Origin: CAXBPY01 sp003455275
GTDB lineage: Bacteria > Bacteroidota > Bacteroidia > Chitinophagales > UBA10324
NCBI GenBank assembly: GCA_963977675.1
Contig: CAXBPY010000014.1
Span: 1 to 57,164, forward strand
Direction: 5' to 3'
DNA: 57,164 bases
Shown: in pieces, positions 15,630 to 24,032 of the stretch
Numbering within the stretch: the stretch's first letter is position 1
How the letters are laid out: each line of letters begins with the position of its first letter
Program-made: the position numbers and the translations under genes
Notes under the pieces: generated by a model
Databases searched by the model: none
Told to the model about the DNA's origin: nothing
Seen by the model: only the letters and a program-made list of their open reading frames with translations

Positions 15630-16607
15630 ATGAAATCTTCAGAAAAAATTTTTAGCAAATTTCCTTCTCTCCGTATCGTGGTGATTGGCGATGTAATGCT
15701 CGATCGCTATTTGTGGGGAAGTGTTGACAGAATTTCGCCTGAGGCTCCGGTGCCAGTTGTCTCCATTCACAAAAAAGAAAGCCGATTGGGTGGTGCAGCA
15801 AATGTGGCTCTTAATCTGAAAGCGCTTGGGGTTGTTCCGGTTCTACTTTCTGTAACCGGAAGAGATGAAGAGGGAAAAAAATTAATCTTGCTGCTCAGTG
15901 ATTCTGAAATTGATTCATCAGGCATTATACAAAGTGCAACCAGAATTACTTCAGTAAAATCGCGGGTGCTCAGTAAAAATCACCAGATGATTCGATTTGA
16001 CGAAGAGGCCACTCATGATATTTCCAGAAATGATGAAGAACAACTTTTCTCTTTGCTGAAAAAAAATATTGAATCAAAAAAAGTTGATGCTGTAATTTTT
16101 GAAGACTATAACAAAGGTGTGCTTACCAAATCCTTTATCCCCCGTGCAATTGAACTGTGTTCGAAAAATAAAATTGCCACTTTCGTAGATCCGAAGAAAA
16201 ATAATTTTTTCAGTTACAGGAATGCTACTCTTTTCAAACCCAATCTCCGTGAAGTTTCTGAAGCACTAGGCCGGATAGTTATGGCTGATACTACTGACCT
16301 TACACTGGCTCACGAACAATTAAAAAGGCAACTTCATCACCAAAATACTTTTATTACATTAGGTGAAAAAGGAGCATTCATTCACGATGGAAAAAATGGA
16401 TATATGCTTGATGCGCATATACGCAATGTGGCGGATGTAAGCGGAGCAGGAGATACTGTAATTTCAGTTGTTGCTGCCGCCATGTGCGCCGGAGCCGAAA
16501 TGAACGATGCAGCTTATCTTGCCAATCTGGCCGGGGGATTGGTTTGTGAAAAACCCGGAGTAGTGACAATCGAGTTGAATCAATTGATTAATGAACTGAA
16601 AAACTGA
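15630..16607 (+). CDS. rfaE1: D-glycero-beta-D-manno-heptose-7-phosphate kinase
   Basis: A PfkB-family sugar kinase (325 residues from the ATG at 15630) that phosphorylates heptose 7-phosphate at C1 for the ADP-heptose of lipopolysaccharide core. Hallmarks are VVIGDVMLDRYLWGSVDRISPEAPVPVV at the N-terminus, LGGAANVALNLKALG, DYNKGVLT near 165, FVDPKKNNF and the PfkB signature DVSGAGDTVISVVAAA with the catalytic Asp. It lacks the nucleotidyltransferase domain of bifunctional HldE. ATGs at 15579 and 15600 are in frame but crowd the divergent gene. An ABC exporter gene follows 2 bases later. Confidence 0.88.
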   Translation: MKSSEKIFSKFPSLRIVVIGDVMLDRYLWGSVDRISPEAPVPVVSIHKKESRLGGAANVALNLKALGVVPVLLSVTGRDEEGKKLILLLSDSEIDSSGIIQSATRITSVKSRVLSKNHQMIRFDEEATHDISRNDEEQLFSLLKKNIESKKVDAVIFEDYNKGVLTKSFIPRAIELCSKNKIATFVDPKKNNFFSYRNATLFKPNLREVSEALGRIVMADTTDLTLAHEQLKRQLHHQNTFITLGEKGAFIHDGKNGYMLDAHIRNVADVSGAGDTVISVVAAAMCAGAEMNDAAYLANLAGGLVCEKPGVVTIELNQLINELKN

Positions 16608-16609
16608 AA

Positions 16610-18409
16610 GTGAAAAACTGGTTATCGAAAAATCTGGTTGCTTATACACTGCGCGAAATGTTTTTGCTGTTTTCTCCGGCACAGCGTCGCAAATCCATAC
16701 GCATGATTTTTCTGACATTGTTTATTGCTGCGATGGATGTTTTTGGACTAGCTTCAGTAATTCCTGTAGTTTACATCGCTGCGAATCCAGAAAAGATTCA
16801 GACCAATCCATATATACATTCAGTTTACACTTACTTTGGTTTCTCTTCTCCTCAAATATTCGTTCTTGTTGTTTTTACTTCGCTCGTAGGGCTTTTTATT
16901 CTTAAAAATCTTCTTGCTGTAAGGTTGAATTACATTCAGTTGAAATTTTCTTACGAAATTTCTTATGATCTTTCCGTAAGAAAATTTAATCAGTTTTATA
17001 AAACAGATTTCACTGAAATTGTTTCAGGTAACAGCACTCTTTATGCTTCTAACATTGCAACGATTCCTACGGATCTTTCAACCGGCATTGTTGTGCCTAT
17101 GCAAAACCTCCTTTCTGAAATGATGGTGGTGCTGCTCATGATTACCTTAATATCAATTGTCGATATCAAATTACTGATTCTTCTTTCAGTCATTCTTATT
17201 CCATCCACTTCGTTTTTTTACAGAGCAGTAAGAAACCGGTCAATGGCTCTGGGGAAAGAAAAAAATGCAGAGAGAAACAGAATGTATCAATACCTGTATC
17301 AAAGTATTCATGGATATGTGGATGCACTACTGCTTAACAAGGTCCGGTTTTACCTCGATAAATTTTTTGAACGGCAGAAAAAACTGAATACTTCTTATGC
17401 CAGTCTCGCATTGCTGGATAACATTCCGAATCGTTATATCGAAGTTGTTGCATTACTTGGGATATTTATCATTTTCATTTATTCCTTAATCACACATACA
17501 ATTGATCAGCAGTTCCTGTCGTTCCTCACCATTTTCGCCGCCGCGGCTTTCCGCCTTCTCCCCTCATTCAACAGAATCATAGTTGCCATTGTAAAAATCA
17601 AATCCAGCCAATATGTTTTTGATATAATGCGCGATGTTCCGTACAGCCAGGCAAAAGAATTACTGGCTGATGACAGGCCCACCGAGATTCCTTCTTTCAA
17701 TAAATCAATCAGAATGAAAGAAGTAAATTATGCTTACAAGGGAAGCAACCAAAAGGCACTGAACAATATTTCCTTTGAAGTGAAGAAAGGTGAGATTGTT
17801 GGATTTATAGGAACATCAGGAAGCGGGAAGACTACCTTGTTCAATATCATTTTACGATTAATACAAGAGCAAAGCGGCGAACTGCTGGTTGATGATGTTC
17901 CGCTCAAAAAAAATGAAGTAAGCGGATGGAGACAAATGATTGGATATGTGAGGCAGGATTATTATCTGCTTGATGCGTCTCTGTCTCAAAATATTGCTTT
18001 CGGGAAAGATGAACATGAGATAGATGAAAAAAAAGTTTGGGAATGCATTGAGAAAGCTTCGTTAAGTTCTTTTGTCAGCACGCTGCCAAATGGAATCCAT
18101 ACCGGTATCGGTGAAAAAGGAGGAAAACTTTCCGGGGGGCAAAAGCAACGGATTGCAATTGCGCGCGCACTCTATCATAATTCCGAAATCATTCTTTTTG
18201 ATGAAGCCACAAGCGCACTCGATAATGAAACTGAGAATGAAATAATTGAAACCATCAACAATTTATTTGCTCAGAAAAAAACCATGCTCATGATTGCGCA
18301 TCGCTACACCACCTTAAAAAAATGCGATCGCATTTATGAAATGAAGAATGGTGAAATCATTAAGGTTCTTCAATATAACGACCTGATTCGCGAGCGGATT
18401 CAAATCTGA
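16610..18409 (+). CDS. ABC exporter, fused permease and ATPase
   Basis: A 599-residue half-transporter. The first 340 residues hold about six membrane helices; the remainder is the ATPase, with Walker A GTSGSGKTT near 405, signature LSGGQKQRIAIARAL near 505, Walker B EIILFDEATSALD and H-loop MIAHRYTT. The membrane domain resembles exporters of lipid-linked oligosaccharides or lipid A (PglK/MsbA-like). The tight link to the heptose kinase gene (2-base gap) supports a role in surface glycan or lipid export. The start is GTG 16610; ATG 16658 is an alternative. The substrate is not determinable. Confidence 0.87.
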   Translation: MKNWLSKNLVAYTLREMFLLFSPAQRRKSIRMIFLTLFIAAMDVFGLASVIPVVYIAANPEKIQTNPYIHSVYTYFGFSSPQIFVLVVFTSLVGLFILKNLLAVRLNYIQLKFSYEISYDLSVRKFNQFYKTDFTEIVSGNSTLYASNIATIPTDLSTGIVVPMQNLLSEMMVVLLMITLISIVDIKLLILLSVILIPSTSFFYRAVRNRSMALGKEKNAERNRMYQYLYQSIHGYVDALLLNKVRFYLDKFFERQKKLNTSYASLALLDNIPNRYIEVVALLGIFIIFIYSLITHTIDQQFLSFLTIFAAAAFRLLPSFNRIIVAIVKIKSSQYVFDIMRDVPYSQAKELLADDRPTEIPSFNKSIRMKEVNYAYKGSNQKALNNISFEVKKGEIVGFIGTSGSGKTTLFNIILRLIQEQSGELLVDDVPLKKNEVSGWRQMIGYVRQDYYLLDASLSQNIAFGKDEHEIDEKKVWECIEKASLSSFVSTLPNGIHTGIGEKGGKLSGGQKQRIAIARALYHNSEIILFDEATSALDNETENEIIETINNLFAQKKTMLMIAHRYTTLKKCDRIYEMKNGEIIKVLQYNDLIRERIQI

Positions 18410-18426
18410 ATCGGGCAATTGTTTAT

Positions 18427-18930
18427 ATGAAAAAAATTTTGTTGCTCTCTGATACACACGGATATCTGGATGACAGAATTATTGAACACTGTTCCGATGC
18501 TGATGAAGTTTGGCACGCTGGAGATTGGGGAGAAGGAGTGGCTCAACAACTTGAAAAAAATTTTGTGGTTCGCGGCGTGTTCGGAAACATTGATGGAAAA
18601 TATATCCGCGAAAAATACCCGGAGCATTTACGATTTAAGGCTGAAGGGTTAGATGTTTTCATCACTCATATCGGGGGATATCCGGGTAATTATGATTTCA
18701 GGGTTCGGGAAGAAATAAAAAATCATCCGCCACAATTATTCATCTGCGGTCATTCCCACATTTTGAAAATTATGTATGATGATAAACTGAAACTGCTTCA
18801 TATAAATCCCGGTGCAGCAGGAAAACACGGGTTCCATATTATGCGAACCATGGTCCGGTTTCAAATTGAAAATGGCATGGTGAAAAACCCGGAGGTGATT
18901 GAACTGGGGAAAAGGAATAGTATCTCATGA
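18427..18930 (+). CDS. Metallophosphoesterase, YfcE/MJ0936-type
   Basis: A 167-residue calcineurin-like phosphoesterase with the metal-binding motifs in order: LLSDTHGYLDD (DxH) near residue 6, HAGDWGEG (GD), VFGNIDGK (GN[x]D) near 55, ITHIGGYP and FICGHSHILKI (GHSH) near 113, then INPGAAG. Members cleave phosphodiesters in vitro, and physiological substrates are mostly unknown. It lies 17 bases downstream of the ABC exporter gene on the same strand, so it is probably co-transcribed. Confidence 0.9.
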   Translation: MKKILLLSDTHGYLDDRIIEHCSDADEVWHAGDWGEGVAQQLEKNFVVRGVFGNIDGKYIREKYPEHLRFKAEGLDVFITHIGGYPGNYDFRVREEIKNHPPQLFICGHSHILKIMYDDKLKLLHINPGAAGKHGFHIMRTMVRFQIENGMVKNPEVIELGKRNSIS

Positions 18931-18974
18931 ATAAAGATTTTAGTTTTAGTTTGCATTTGCCTTACGATTAACAA

Positions 18975-19559
18975 ATGATAAAAGAAACTTCGCAACCATC
19001 CTCTCCTGACCCAATTGATAAACTTCTTAGCAGAATAATTAAGCAAGTTGAAAACGATGAACAACCTGTTCGTTATGCTAATTTTTTTCAGCGAACAATT
19101 GCCCGATTAATTGATATGCTCATTGTGGCTGGAATCGCAATTGGAATTTCTTATTCTGCCTTTTCGTTTATCAGACATGACACTCCACAAGATGCAGACT
19201 TCATCATTAATGGACTGACACAAGCACTTCCCGCCTTTGGAATCATGTTATGGGTAACGCTTTATTCACCCATTCTTGAAAGCACTGGAGGAACAATTGG
19301 CAAAAGAATTTTTCGAATCAAAATGGTGAACGATGATGAAGACAGAGGGAATTTACGATTTCTCACCTGCGCTGCGCGTGCATGGGTTTACCTGGTTTTC
19401 ATTATGCTTTCTGCACCTGCTCTCTTATTTCCTTATGTGCTCGGAATAGTCGTAGCACCGGTTCTTCCGGCATTTGCATCTTGTTTGTTTATGCTTTTCA
19501 ATCCGAGTAAGCAGTGCTTCCACGATAAGATGTTCAATATGATTTGCGTGAAATACTGA
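18975..19559 (+). CDS. RDD family membrane protein
   Basis: A 194-residue inner-membrane protein. Polar residues 1-40 are followed by the RDD signature YANFFQRTIARLIDMLIVAGIAIG (here Arg and Asp in the first helix), a second helix ALPAFGIMLWVTLYSP, GGTIGKRIFRIKMV and a third hydrophobic region ending in a typical KQCFHDKMFNMICVKY tail. RDD proteins have no settled general function; some have been linked to ion exchange. It follows the phosphoesterase gene by 44 bases and ends 16 bases before a convergent TPR gene. Confidence 0.85.
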   Translation: MIKETSQPSSPDPIDKLLSRIIKQVENDEQPVRYANFFQRTIARLIDMLIVAGIAIGISYSAFSFIRHDTPQDADFIINGLTQALPAFGIMLWVTLYSPILESTGGTIGKRIFRIKMVNDDEDRGNLRFLTCAARAWVYLVFIMLSAPALLFPYVLGIVVAPVLPAFASCLFMLFNPSKQCFHDKMFNMICVKY

Positions 19560-19575
19560 TTTCGGTTTACTGTTT

Positions 19576-20715
19576 TTATTTCTGCTGCTTTCTCAAAATA
19601 TATTTTCTCAGTATCAAGAATAGAGTCATCGAAATCGCTCCTATTGAAAAGTATTTTATCCAGCTAAAATCGTTTTGCTTTTCAGTATGTTTTTCGTCAG
19701 AAGCTGATATTGAAATATCATGTTTGAACTTGAGACTGTCGTTCGGATTTTTTTCTGAAAGCTGAATGGCTTCCGGAACCGTGAGTGTTAAATCCACCAT
19801 AGCAAGAAGTGAATCTGGATTGGCAATTATTTTACTCCAGTCAATTTTATAATTCTGGATTTGATTATCCTGAATGAGTTGAGTGTATTTCAATACTCCC
19901 ATTTTCATCACTGCTCCGTGCTCTTCACCAGTAGTCGCCGGTTGCTTATTCAAATATTTATTCACCAGTTTTTGCATCTCATTAATTTTTGCATCTAACT
20001 CCGGAGAATTTGCTCCGTAATAATTTTTTGCAATCTGATAAATGGCTTTTGCATATTCGATAGAACTGGTATTGGCACAACAATCTCCTAATTCAATAAG
20101 TAACTGCGCCATCAGTGGATTTGGTGCAGGAGTAAACGGAAAGCGCTCGCGCAACTGCAGCGTCAGTTGTGCGCGAACAGCGCTGTCATGTTTTTGTGTT
20201 TCAGTTAGCGAAAGCACTGAATGTGTTTTCAGATAATCCGGAGATTTGCTCATAGCAATTTTTGTTTCAAGAATTTTTGCATGAATCCATTCGCTGCCTT
20301 CGTGATCAAGTGGGTTCAGTTTCAACCCGAGATTAATGTATTTAAGTGCGCTATCATTTTGTCCGCTCAATTCATAAGCTGTTCCAAGATTTGATGCAAT
20401 CTTGTATTCTCCGGGATAGTGCTTTTCCAGCTCAGCGAGCATGGCAACTGCTTCATTCGTTTTTCCAAGTTTTAAAAGACAAAGCGAATAGTCAGAAAGG
20501 AGCATGTATGATTTTTCCTTCTTCAGTTTTGCGAGAAGCAATTTCATTTTCTGAACATTCAATGGAAGTTTGAAATTTTTATTGAATGGTTCAAGTATGT
20601 CATCTGCTTCATGAAAATTTCCTTCGCGATCCAGTGTATAGTAAAAGTTTCCGCAGGAAAAACTTATTTGAAAAGTCAAAACAAAAAACAATAAAGTGAA
20701 TAGAATTTTTTTCAT
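19576..20715 (-). CDS. Envelope-anchored TPR protein
   Basis: A 379-residue product with an N-terminal signal sequence (MKKILFTLLFFVLTFQISFS, followed by Cys, so possibly a lipoprotein), TPR units at about 60-165 (YSLCLLKLGKTNEAVAMLAELEKHYPGEYKIASNLGTAYELSGQNDSALKYINLGLKLNP) and a further helical region. A hydrophobic stretch near the C-terminus (YFSIGAISMTLFLILRKYIL) ends with basic residues. The domain between would face the periplasm. No enzymatic motif is visible and no function is recognised. Confidence 0.75.
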   Translation of the reverse strand: MKKILFTLLFFVLTFQISFSCGNFYYTLDREGNFHEADDILEPFNKNFKLPLNVQKMKLLLAKLKKEKSYMLLSDYSLCLLKLGKTNEAVAMLAELEKHYPGEYKIASNLGTAYELSGQNDSALKYINLGLKLNPLDHEGSEWIHAKILETKIAMSKSPDYLKTHSVLSLTETQKHDSAVRAQLTLQLRERFPFTPAPNPLMAQLLIELGDCCANTSSIEYAKAIYQIAKNYYGANSPELDAKINEMQKLVNKYLNKQPATTGEEHGAVMKMGVLKYTQLIQDNQIQNYKIDWSKIIANPDSLLAMVDLTLTVPEAIQLSEKNPNDSLKFKHDISISASDEKHTEKQNDFSWIKYFSIGAISMTLFLILRKYILRKQQK

Positions 20716-20778
20716 ATAAAATATTTTTATTCATAAACGATTGAAGCCAACTAAAATTTCGTTCATTAAAATATTGCT

Positions 20779-22170
20779 TTACACCTTCACTTCCTTCCAC
20801 TTTCCTCTTTTAAAAAAATAGAATGCAACAAACGCAAGAATGGTTTCGGCTACAGGAACTGCAATCACAGCGCCGGTTGATTTCATATCAAGATACTTTG
20901 CCAGAAAATATCCGAGCGGAATTTGGAACATCCAGAAAATAAAAAAGTTAATGATGGTGGGTGTGCGTGTATCGCCTGCACCATTGAGCGATTGAATCAT
21001 CACCATACTGATTCCATAAAAAATATAACCGGTTCCAAATATCATAAGCGAGCGCGCTCCATATTCAATCACTGCTGTATCGCTAGTAAAAATGCTAATG
21101 ATTGGGGTTGAGAAAAACACAAACAGAACTGTAACGATACTCATGAATATGGCATTGTATTTCGCCGTAAGCAAAACACTTTGTTCTGCACGCAGAATTT
21201 GTTTAGCTCCAAGGTTTTGACCAACCAGAGTTGCAGCAGCATTGCTCATTCCCCAGGCTGGAAGAATGAAGAACACCACATTACGAACTGCAATCTGGTA
21301 ACCCGCTGAAGCAGTAGTGCCGCCAGTTTGAGCAACTAAGCGCGCGAGGATGATCCAGCTTCCACTTTGAATAATAAACTGAAGCGTGGCAGGTGACCCA
21401 ATATTGACGATCGATTTCACAACTGGTAAATCGAATTTGAAATTATGACGATTGAATTTCAGAACACCGCTTCCTTTGAACAAATGATAACACTGATAAA
21501 TAACTCCCGAACTTCTTCCAATCACTGTAGCAATCGCTGCTCCTTTTAAACCAAAGAAATGAATTAGAATGGGGCAGAGAATAATATTTACTCCACTTGC
21601 AATCCATAAACTTTTCATTGCCATTGCTGCATCACCTGCACCGCGAAAAATTCCATTGATGAGAAAGAGCAGCATGATGGCTGCGCTTCCGCCAAACATG
21701 ATTCGTGTGAAGATGGCGCCTTCGCGCACCACATCAGGTTGCGCGCCCATGAGCGCAAGAATATCCGGTGCAAACACAACTCCGATTGCACTTGTAATTA
21801 CAATCAATACAAAAGCCACTAGCATACTTTGTGCTCCGGCATGTGCGGCATCTTCCGGGTTCTTCTCTCCTATTCTTCTAGCCACAATTGCTGTAGCAGC
21901 GGAGCTCAATCCGATTGCAACCGAATACACAATCGTGATCACCGATTCAGTTAATCCTACAGTTGCAATTGCATTCTCACCAAGTTTGCTCACAAAAAAA
22001 ATATCAACTACTGCAAACACACTTTCCAAACTCAGTTCAAGAATCATTGGAACTGCGAGTAGAAGAACCGCCAACCGCAAACTGCCTTGCGTGTAATCAT
22101 GCTCCTCTCCTTTCAGAGATTGTTTAACAGCAGAAAATATTTTATAGAGAGTTGTAGAATTTTCTTTCAA
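20779..22170 (-). CDS. MATE family efflux transporter
   Basis: A 463-residue integral membrane protein with about twelve helices in two repeated halves. The family features are SLRLAVLLLAVPMILELSLESVFAVVDIFFVSKLG at the start, GLSSAATAIVARRIGEKNPEDAAHAGAQ, and in the second half AATLVGQNLGAKQILRAEQS. MATE proteins export cationic drugs and metabolites using sodium or proton gradients; the substrate here is unknown. A further small-gene cluster begins 6 bases upstream of its start, so it may be the last gene of the run of genes transcribed from 25333. Confidence 0.92.
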   Translation of the reverse strand: MKENSTTLYKIFSAVKQSLKGEEHDYTQGSLRLAVLLLAVPMILELSLESVFAVVDIFFVSKLGENAIATVGLTESVITIVYSVAIGLSSAATAIVARRIGEKNPEDAAHAGAQSMLVAFVLIVITSAIGVVFAPDILALMGAQPDVVREGAIFTRIMFGGSAAIMLLFLINGIFRGAGDAAMAMKSLWIASGVNIILCPILIHFFGLKGAAIATVIGRSSGVIYQCYHLFKGSGVLKFNRHNFKFDLPVVKSIVNIGSPATLQFIIQSGSWIILARLVAQTGGTTASAGYQIAVRNVVFFILPAWGMSNAAATLVGQNLGAKQILRAEQSVLLTAKYNAIFMSIVTVLFVFFSTPIISIFTSDTAVIEYGARSLMIFGTGYIFYGISMVMIQSLNGAGDTRTPTIINFFIFWMFQIPLGYFLAKYLDMKSTGAVIAVPVAETILAFVAFYFFKRGKWKEVKV

Positions 22171-22176
22171 TAGAAA

Positions 22177-22554
22177 TTATTTCGGATAAACAAATTCAGT
22201 AACAGCTTCCTTCATTTTAATTGGGCGAACTTCAATTGTCGCTGATTCGACAAACGCAAACTCCGGATTCAGTTTTGCAATTTCAATTGCTTCGTTCAAA
22301 TCAGCCGCGAGTATGTGATAGTAGCCAACCTGTATTTCTCCTTCAACAGAAACTTTTTTCTCGCTCCATTCATTTCCGTTTTTTGAAATCACACTTCCCT
22401 CACGAATGAGCGGCTGCGCTGCAATCAGTTTTCCATCCTGTTTCAATTTACCAATATAAACTTCACACTGTTTTACAAAAGCAAGATGTTCGTCCGAGGA
22501 AAGTTTTGCTTTTCCATCACCAACATTTCTAATAAGGAACATAAACTCTTTCAT
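22177..22554 (-). CDS. YciI-like (YCII-related) protein
   Basis: A 125-residue alpha/beta protein of the YCII-related family: MKEFMFLIRNVGDGKAKLSSDEHLAFVKQCEVYIGKL, then GKLIAAQPLIREGSVI and a C-terminal YYHILAADLNEAIEIAKLNPEFAFVESATIEVRPI. Larger relatives occur near ECF sigma factors; the biochemical role is unknown. It is one of several small stress-type genes here (PhnB-like, SRPBCC, DUF1801, DoxX-like) in the same orientation, separated by short gaps. Confidence 0.85.
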   Translation of the reverse strand: MKEFMFLIRNVGDGKAKLSSDEHLAFVKQCEVYIGKLKQDGKLIAAQPLIREGSVISKNGNEWSEKKVSVEGEIQVGYYHILAADLNEAIEIAKLNPEFAFVESATIEVRPIKMKEAVTEFVYPK

Positions 22555-22563
22555 GACTTAAAA

Positions 22564-23022
22564 TTATTTTCCATTGAAAGCCGATTCAAGTTTCGCAATA
22601 TCAATCTTTCGCATCTTCAGCATCGCCTGCATGGCGCGATTTGCTTTCTCTCGATCAGGTGAACTCATAAATTTCATCAGTGCTTCCGGAATAATTTGCC
22701 AGGAGATTCCAAATTTATCTTTCAACCAGCCACACATGCTTTCTGCTCCTCCATCTGCTGTGAGTTTATTCCAGTAATAATCTACTTCCTCTTGCGTTTC
22801 CACGCTTACAAAAAGAGAAAATGATTCATTGAATTTGAATTCACTCGGCGTACCCATCATGTGAATTTTCTGTCCTTCAATTTCAATAGTGCCCATGAAG
22901 AAGCTTCCGTCTGGTCCATTTCCTGAATTCAGAATTTTCGAGTTCTTAAAAACAGAAGCATAGAATTCTATTGCTTCGCCTCCACGCTCACTGAACCATA
23001 AAAAAGGTGTAACTGATTTCAT
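22564..23022 (-). CDS. PhnB-like VOC family protein
   Basis: A 152-residue protein of the vicinal-oxygen-chelate fold, PhnB-like group. Recognisable features are VTPFLWFSERGGEAIEFYASVFKNSKILN at the start, the central GTIEIEGQKIHMMGTP, FSLFVSVETQEEVDYYWNKLTADGGAESMCGWLKDKFGISWQIIP and the tail LMKFMSSPDREKANRAMQAMLKMRKIDIAKLE. Members of this subgroup are of unknown catalytic role despite old methyltransferase labels. GATTTNN repeats lie 4 bases upstream of the start codon. Confidence 0.88.
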   Translation of the reverse strand: MKSVTPFLWFSERGGEAIEFYASVFKNSKILNSGNGPDGSFFMGTIEIEGQKIHMMGTPSEFKFNESFSLFVSVETQEEVDYYWNKLTADGGAESMCGWLKDKFGISWQIIPEALMKFMSSPDREKANRAMQAMLKMRKIDIAKLESAFNGK

Positions 23023-23026
23023 TTTA

Positions 23027-23086
23027 GATTTAAGATTTTTGATTTGAGATTATTTTATGATTGCAGATTACAGATTACAAATTACA
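23027..23086. repeat. Two adjacent heptamer arrays (GATTTNN and GATTACA)
   Basis: From 23027 four 7-base words run GATTTAA, GATTTTT, GATTTGA, GATTATT; after 4 bases a second set runs from 23059 as GATTGCA, GATTACA, GATTACA, AATTACA. Both have exact 7-base spacing. They fill most of the 86-base gap between the PhnB-like gene and the upstream SRPBCC gene, and end directly before the PhnB-like start codon. Confidence 0.88.
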
Positions 23087-23108
23087 GCTTGAAAAAACAG
23101 CCAACTGC

Positions 23109-23531
23109 CTACAAACTCTCAGAATATTTTTTGAAGTTATTCATGATTGCTTGCCAGCCGCCCCTCTGCATTTCAATTGGGTTTTCATTTTCCGGTTCAA
23201 ATGTTTCTGTGATTGTAGTTTCATTTCCGTTTGAAGAAAATGAAATCCAAACTTTTCTTCCATCACCCATTGTGTAGTTGATTGTCTTGTGATTTTCTAC
23301 AAGAGAATAAACTCCGCCAAAGTCGAAACCAAAACTTCCGTCCTTTGCTTCCATGCGTGTGCTGAATGTTCCTCCTGTGCGCAAATCATTTTCTGCTTTT
23401 GGTGCATGCCAGTCATCAACAGCAAAGCACCATTTGGTGATGTGTTGCGGTTCGTTCCAGTGTGTCCAAACTTTTTCTACAGGATTGTTTACAGTTGTTT
23501 CAACAGTAATTGTATTTGTTGTTGTTTCCAT
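23109..23531 (-). CDS. SRPBCC (AHSA1-like) family protein
   Basis: A 140-residue helix-grip protein: TITVETTVNNPVEKVWTHWNEPQHITKWCFAVDDWHAPKAENDLRTGGTFSTRMEAKDGSFGFDFGGVYSLVENHKTINYTMGDGRKV followed by the C-terminal helix MQRGGWQAIMNNFKKYSESL. The family binds hydrophobic ligands, and some relatives stimulate Hsp90; the ligand is unknown here. It ends in TAG, showing that TAG works as a stop in this genome. An upstream GATTTNN array sits 7 bases before its start. Confidence 0.88.
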   Translation of the reverse strand: METTTNTITVETTVNNPVEKVWTHWNEPQHITKWCFAVDDWHAPKAENDLRTGGTFSTRMEAKDGSFGFDFGGVYSLVENHKTINYTMGDGRKVWISFSSNGNETTITETFEPENENPIEMQRGGWQAIMNNFKKYSESL

Positions 23532-23538
23532 AATTAAG

Positions 23539-23573
23539 GATTTTGGATTTTAGATTTTTGATTTAAGATTTTT
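23539..23573. repeat. Tandem heptamer repeat GATTTNN x5
   Basis: Words starting GATT recur at 23539, 23546, 23553, 23560 and 23567 (GATTTTG, GATTTTA, GATTTTT, GATTTAA, GATTTTT), exactly 7 bases apart. The array lies between the SRPBCC and DUF1801 genes and overlaps the last codons of the latter. On the transcribed minus strand it reads as AAATC words in the SRPBCC leader. Confidence 0.88.
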
Positions 23574-23991
23574 TTACAGATGATGGCTTTTTATTCTTTG
23601 AGAAATTTACTTTCAATAATATTTTTCTTTCAAATTTCTCTTTGTCTTCGTTCACTCTAAAGCGAACAATTTTCTGAATCAACTTCACCGGAAGTTTTTC
23701 GTTAATGGGAAATTGAATCGCCCCTTTCGAAGTTTTGTATGCTTTCAGTTCATCTGCAAAAACTCTCACTCCGCTTGATGTCGGATAAAATCCAATGTGA
23801 TTTTTATATGCAGCGAAATAAACCAACACACCATGCTGCTTGTAAGCAGGCATATTGTAGCTGATAATTTCTTTTGCCTTCGGTGCAGCTTTCTGAATGA
23901 TGTTTCGCATTTCAGAAATCATCGGATGAATTTCCTTCGGAAAAAGTTTATAGTATTCGTCAACTGATTTTGGCTTGATGGTGTTTTGCAT
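23563..23991 (-). CDS. DUF1801 (YdhG-like) protein
   Basis: A 142-residue protein of the DUF1801 family: SVDEYYKLFPKEIHPMISEMRNIIQKAAPKAKEIISYNMPAYKQHGVLVYFAAYKNHIGFYPT, then FADELKAYKTSKGAIQFPINEKLPVKLIQKIVRFRVNEDK. The fold resembles frataxin-like iron-binding proteins, but no function is firm. The basic tail (SKNKKPSSVKKS) is encoded partly within the heptamer repeats. Four TTATTAGT-type octamers lie upstream of its start. Confidence 0.88.
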   Translation of the reverse strand: MQNTIKPKSVDEYYKLFPKEIHPMISEMRNIIQKAAPKAKEIISYNMPAYKQHGVLVYFAAYKNHIGFYPTSSGVRVFADELKAYKTSKGAIQFPINEKLPVKLIQKIVRFRVNEDKEKFERKILLKVNFSKNKKPSSVKKS

Positions 23992-24000
23992 GGATACCTG

Positions 24001-24032
24001 TTATTAGTTCATTCGTTTATTAGTTCATTAGT
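24001..24032. repeat. Tandem octamer repeat TTATTAGT x4
   Basis: Four 8-base words (TTATTAGT, TCATTCGT, TTATTAGT, TCATTAGT) run from 24001 to 24032, ending 9 bases before the DUF1801 start codon on the minus strand and overlapping the stop codon of the DoxX-like reading frame. Confidence 0.85.
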
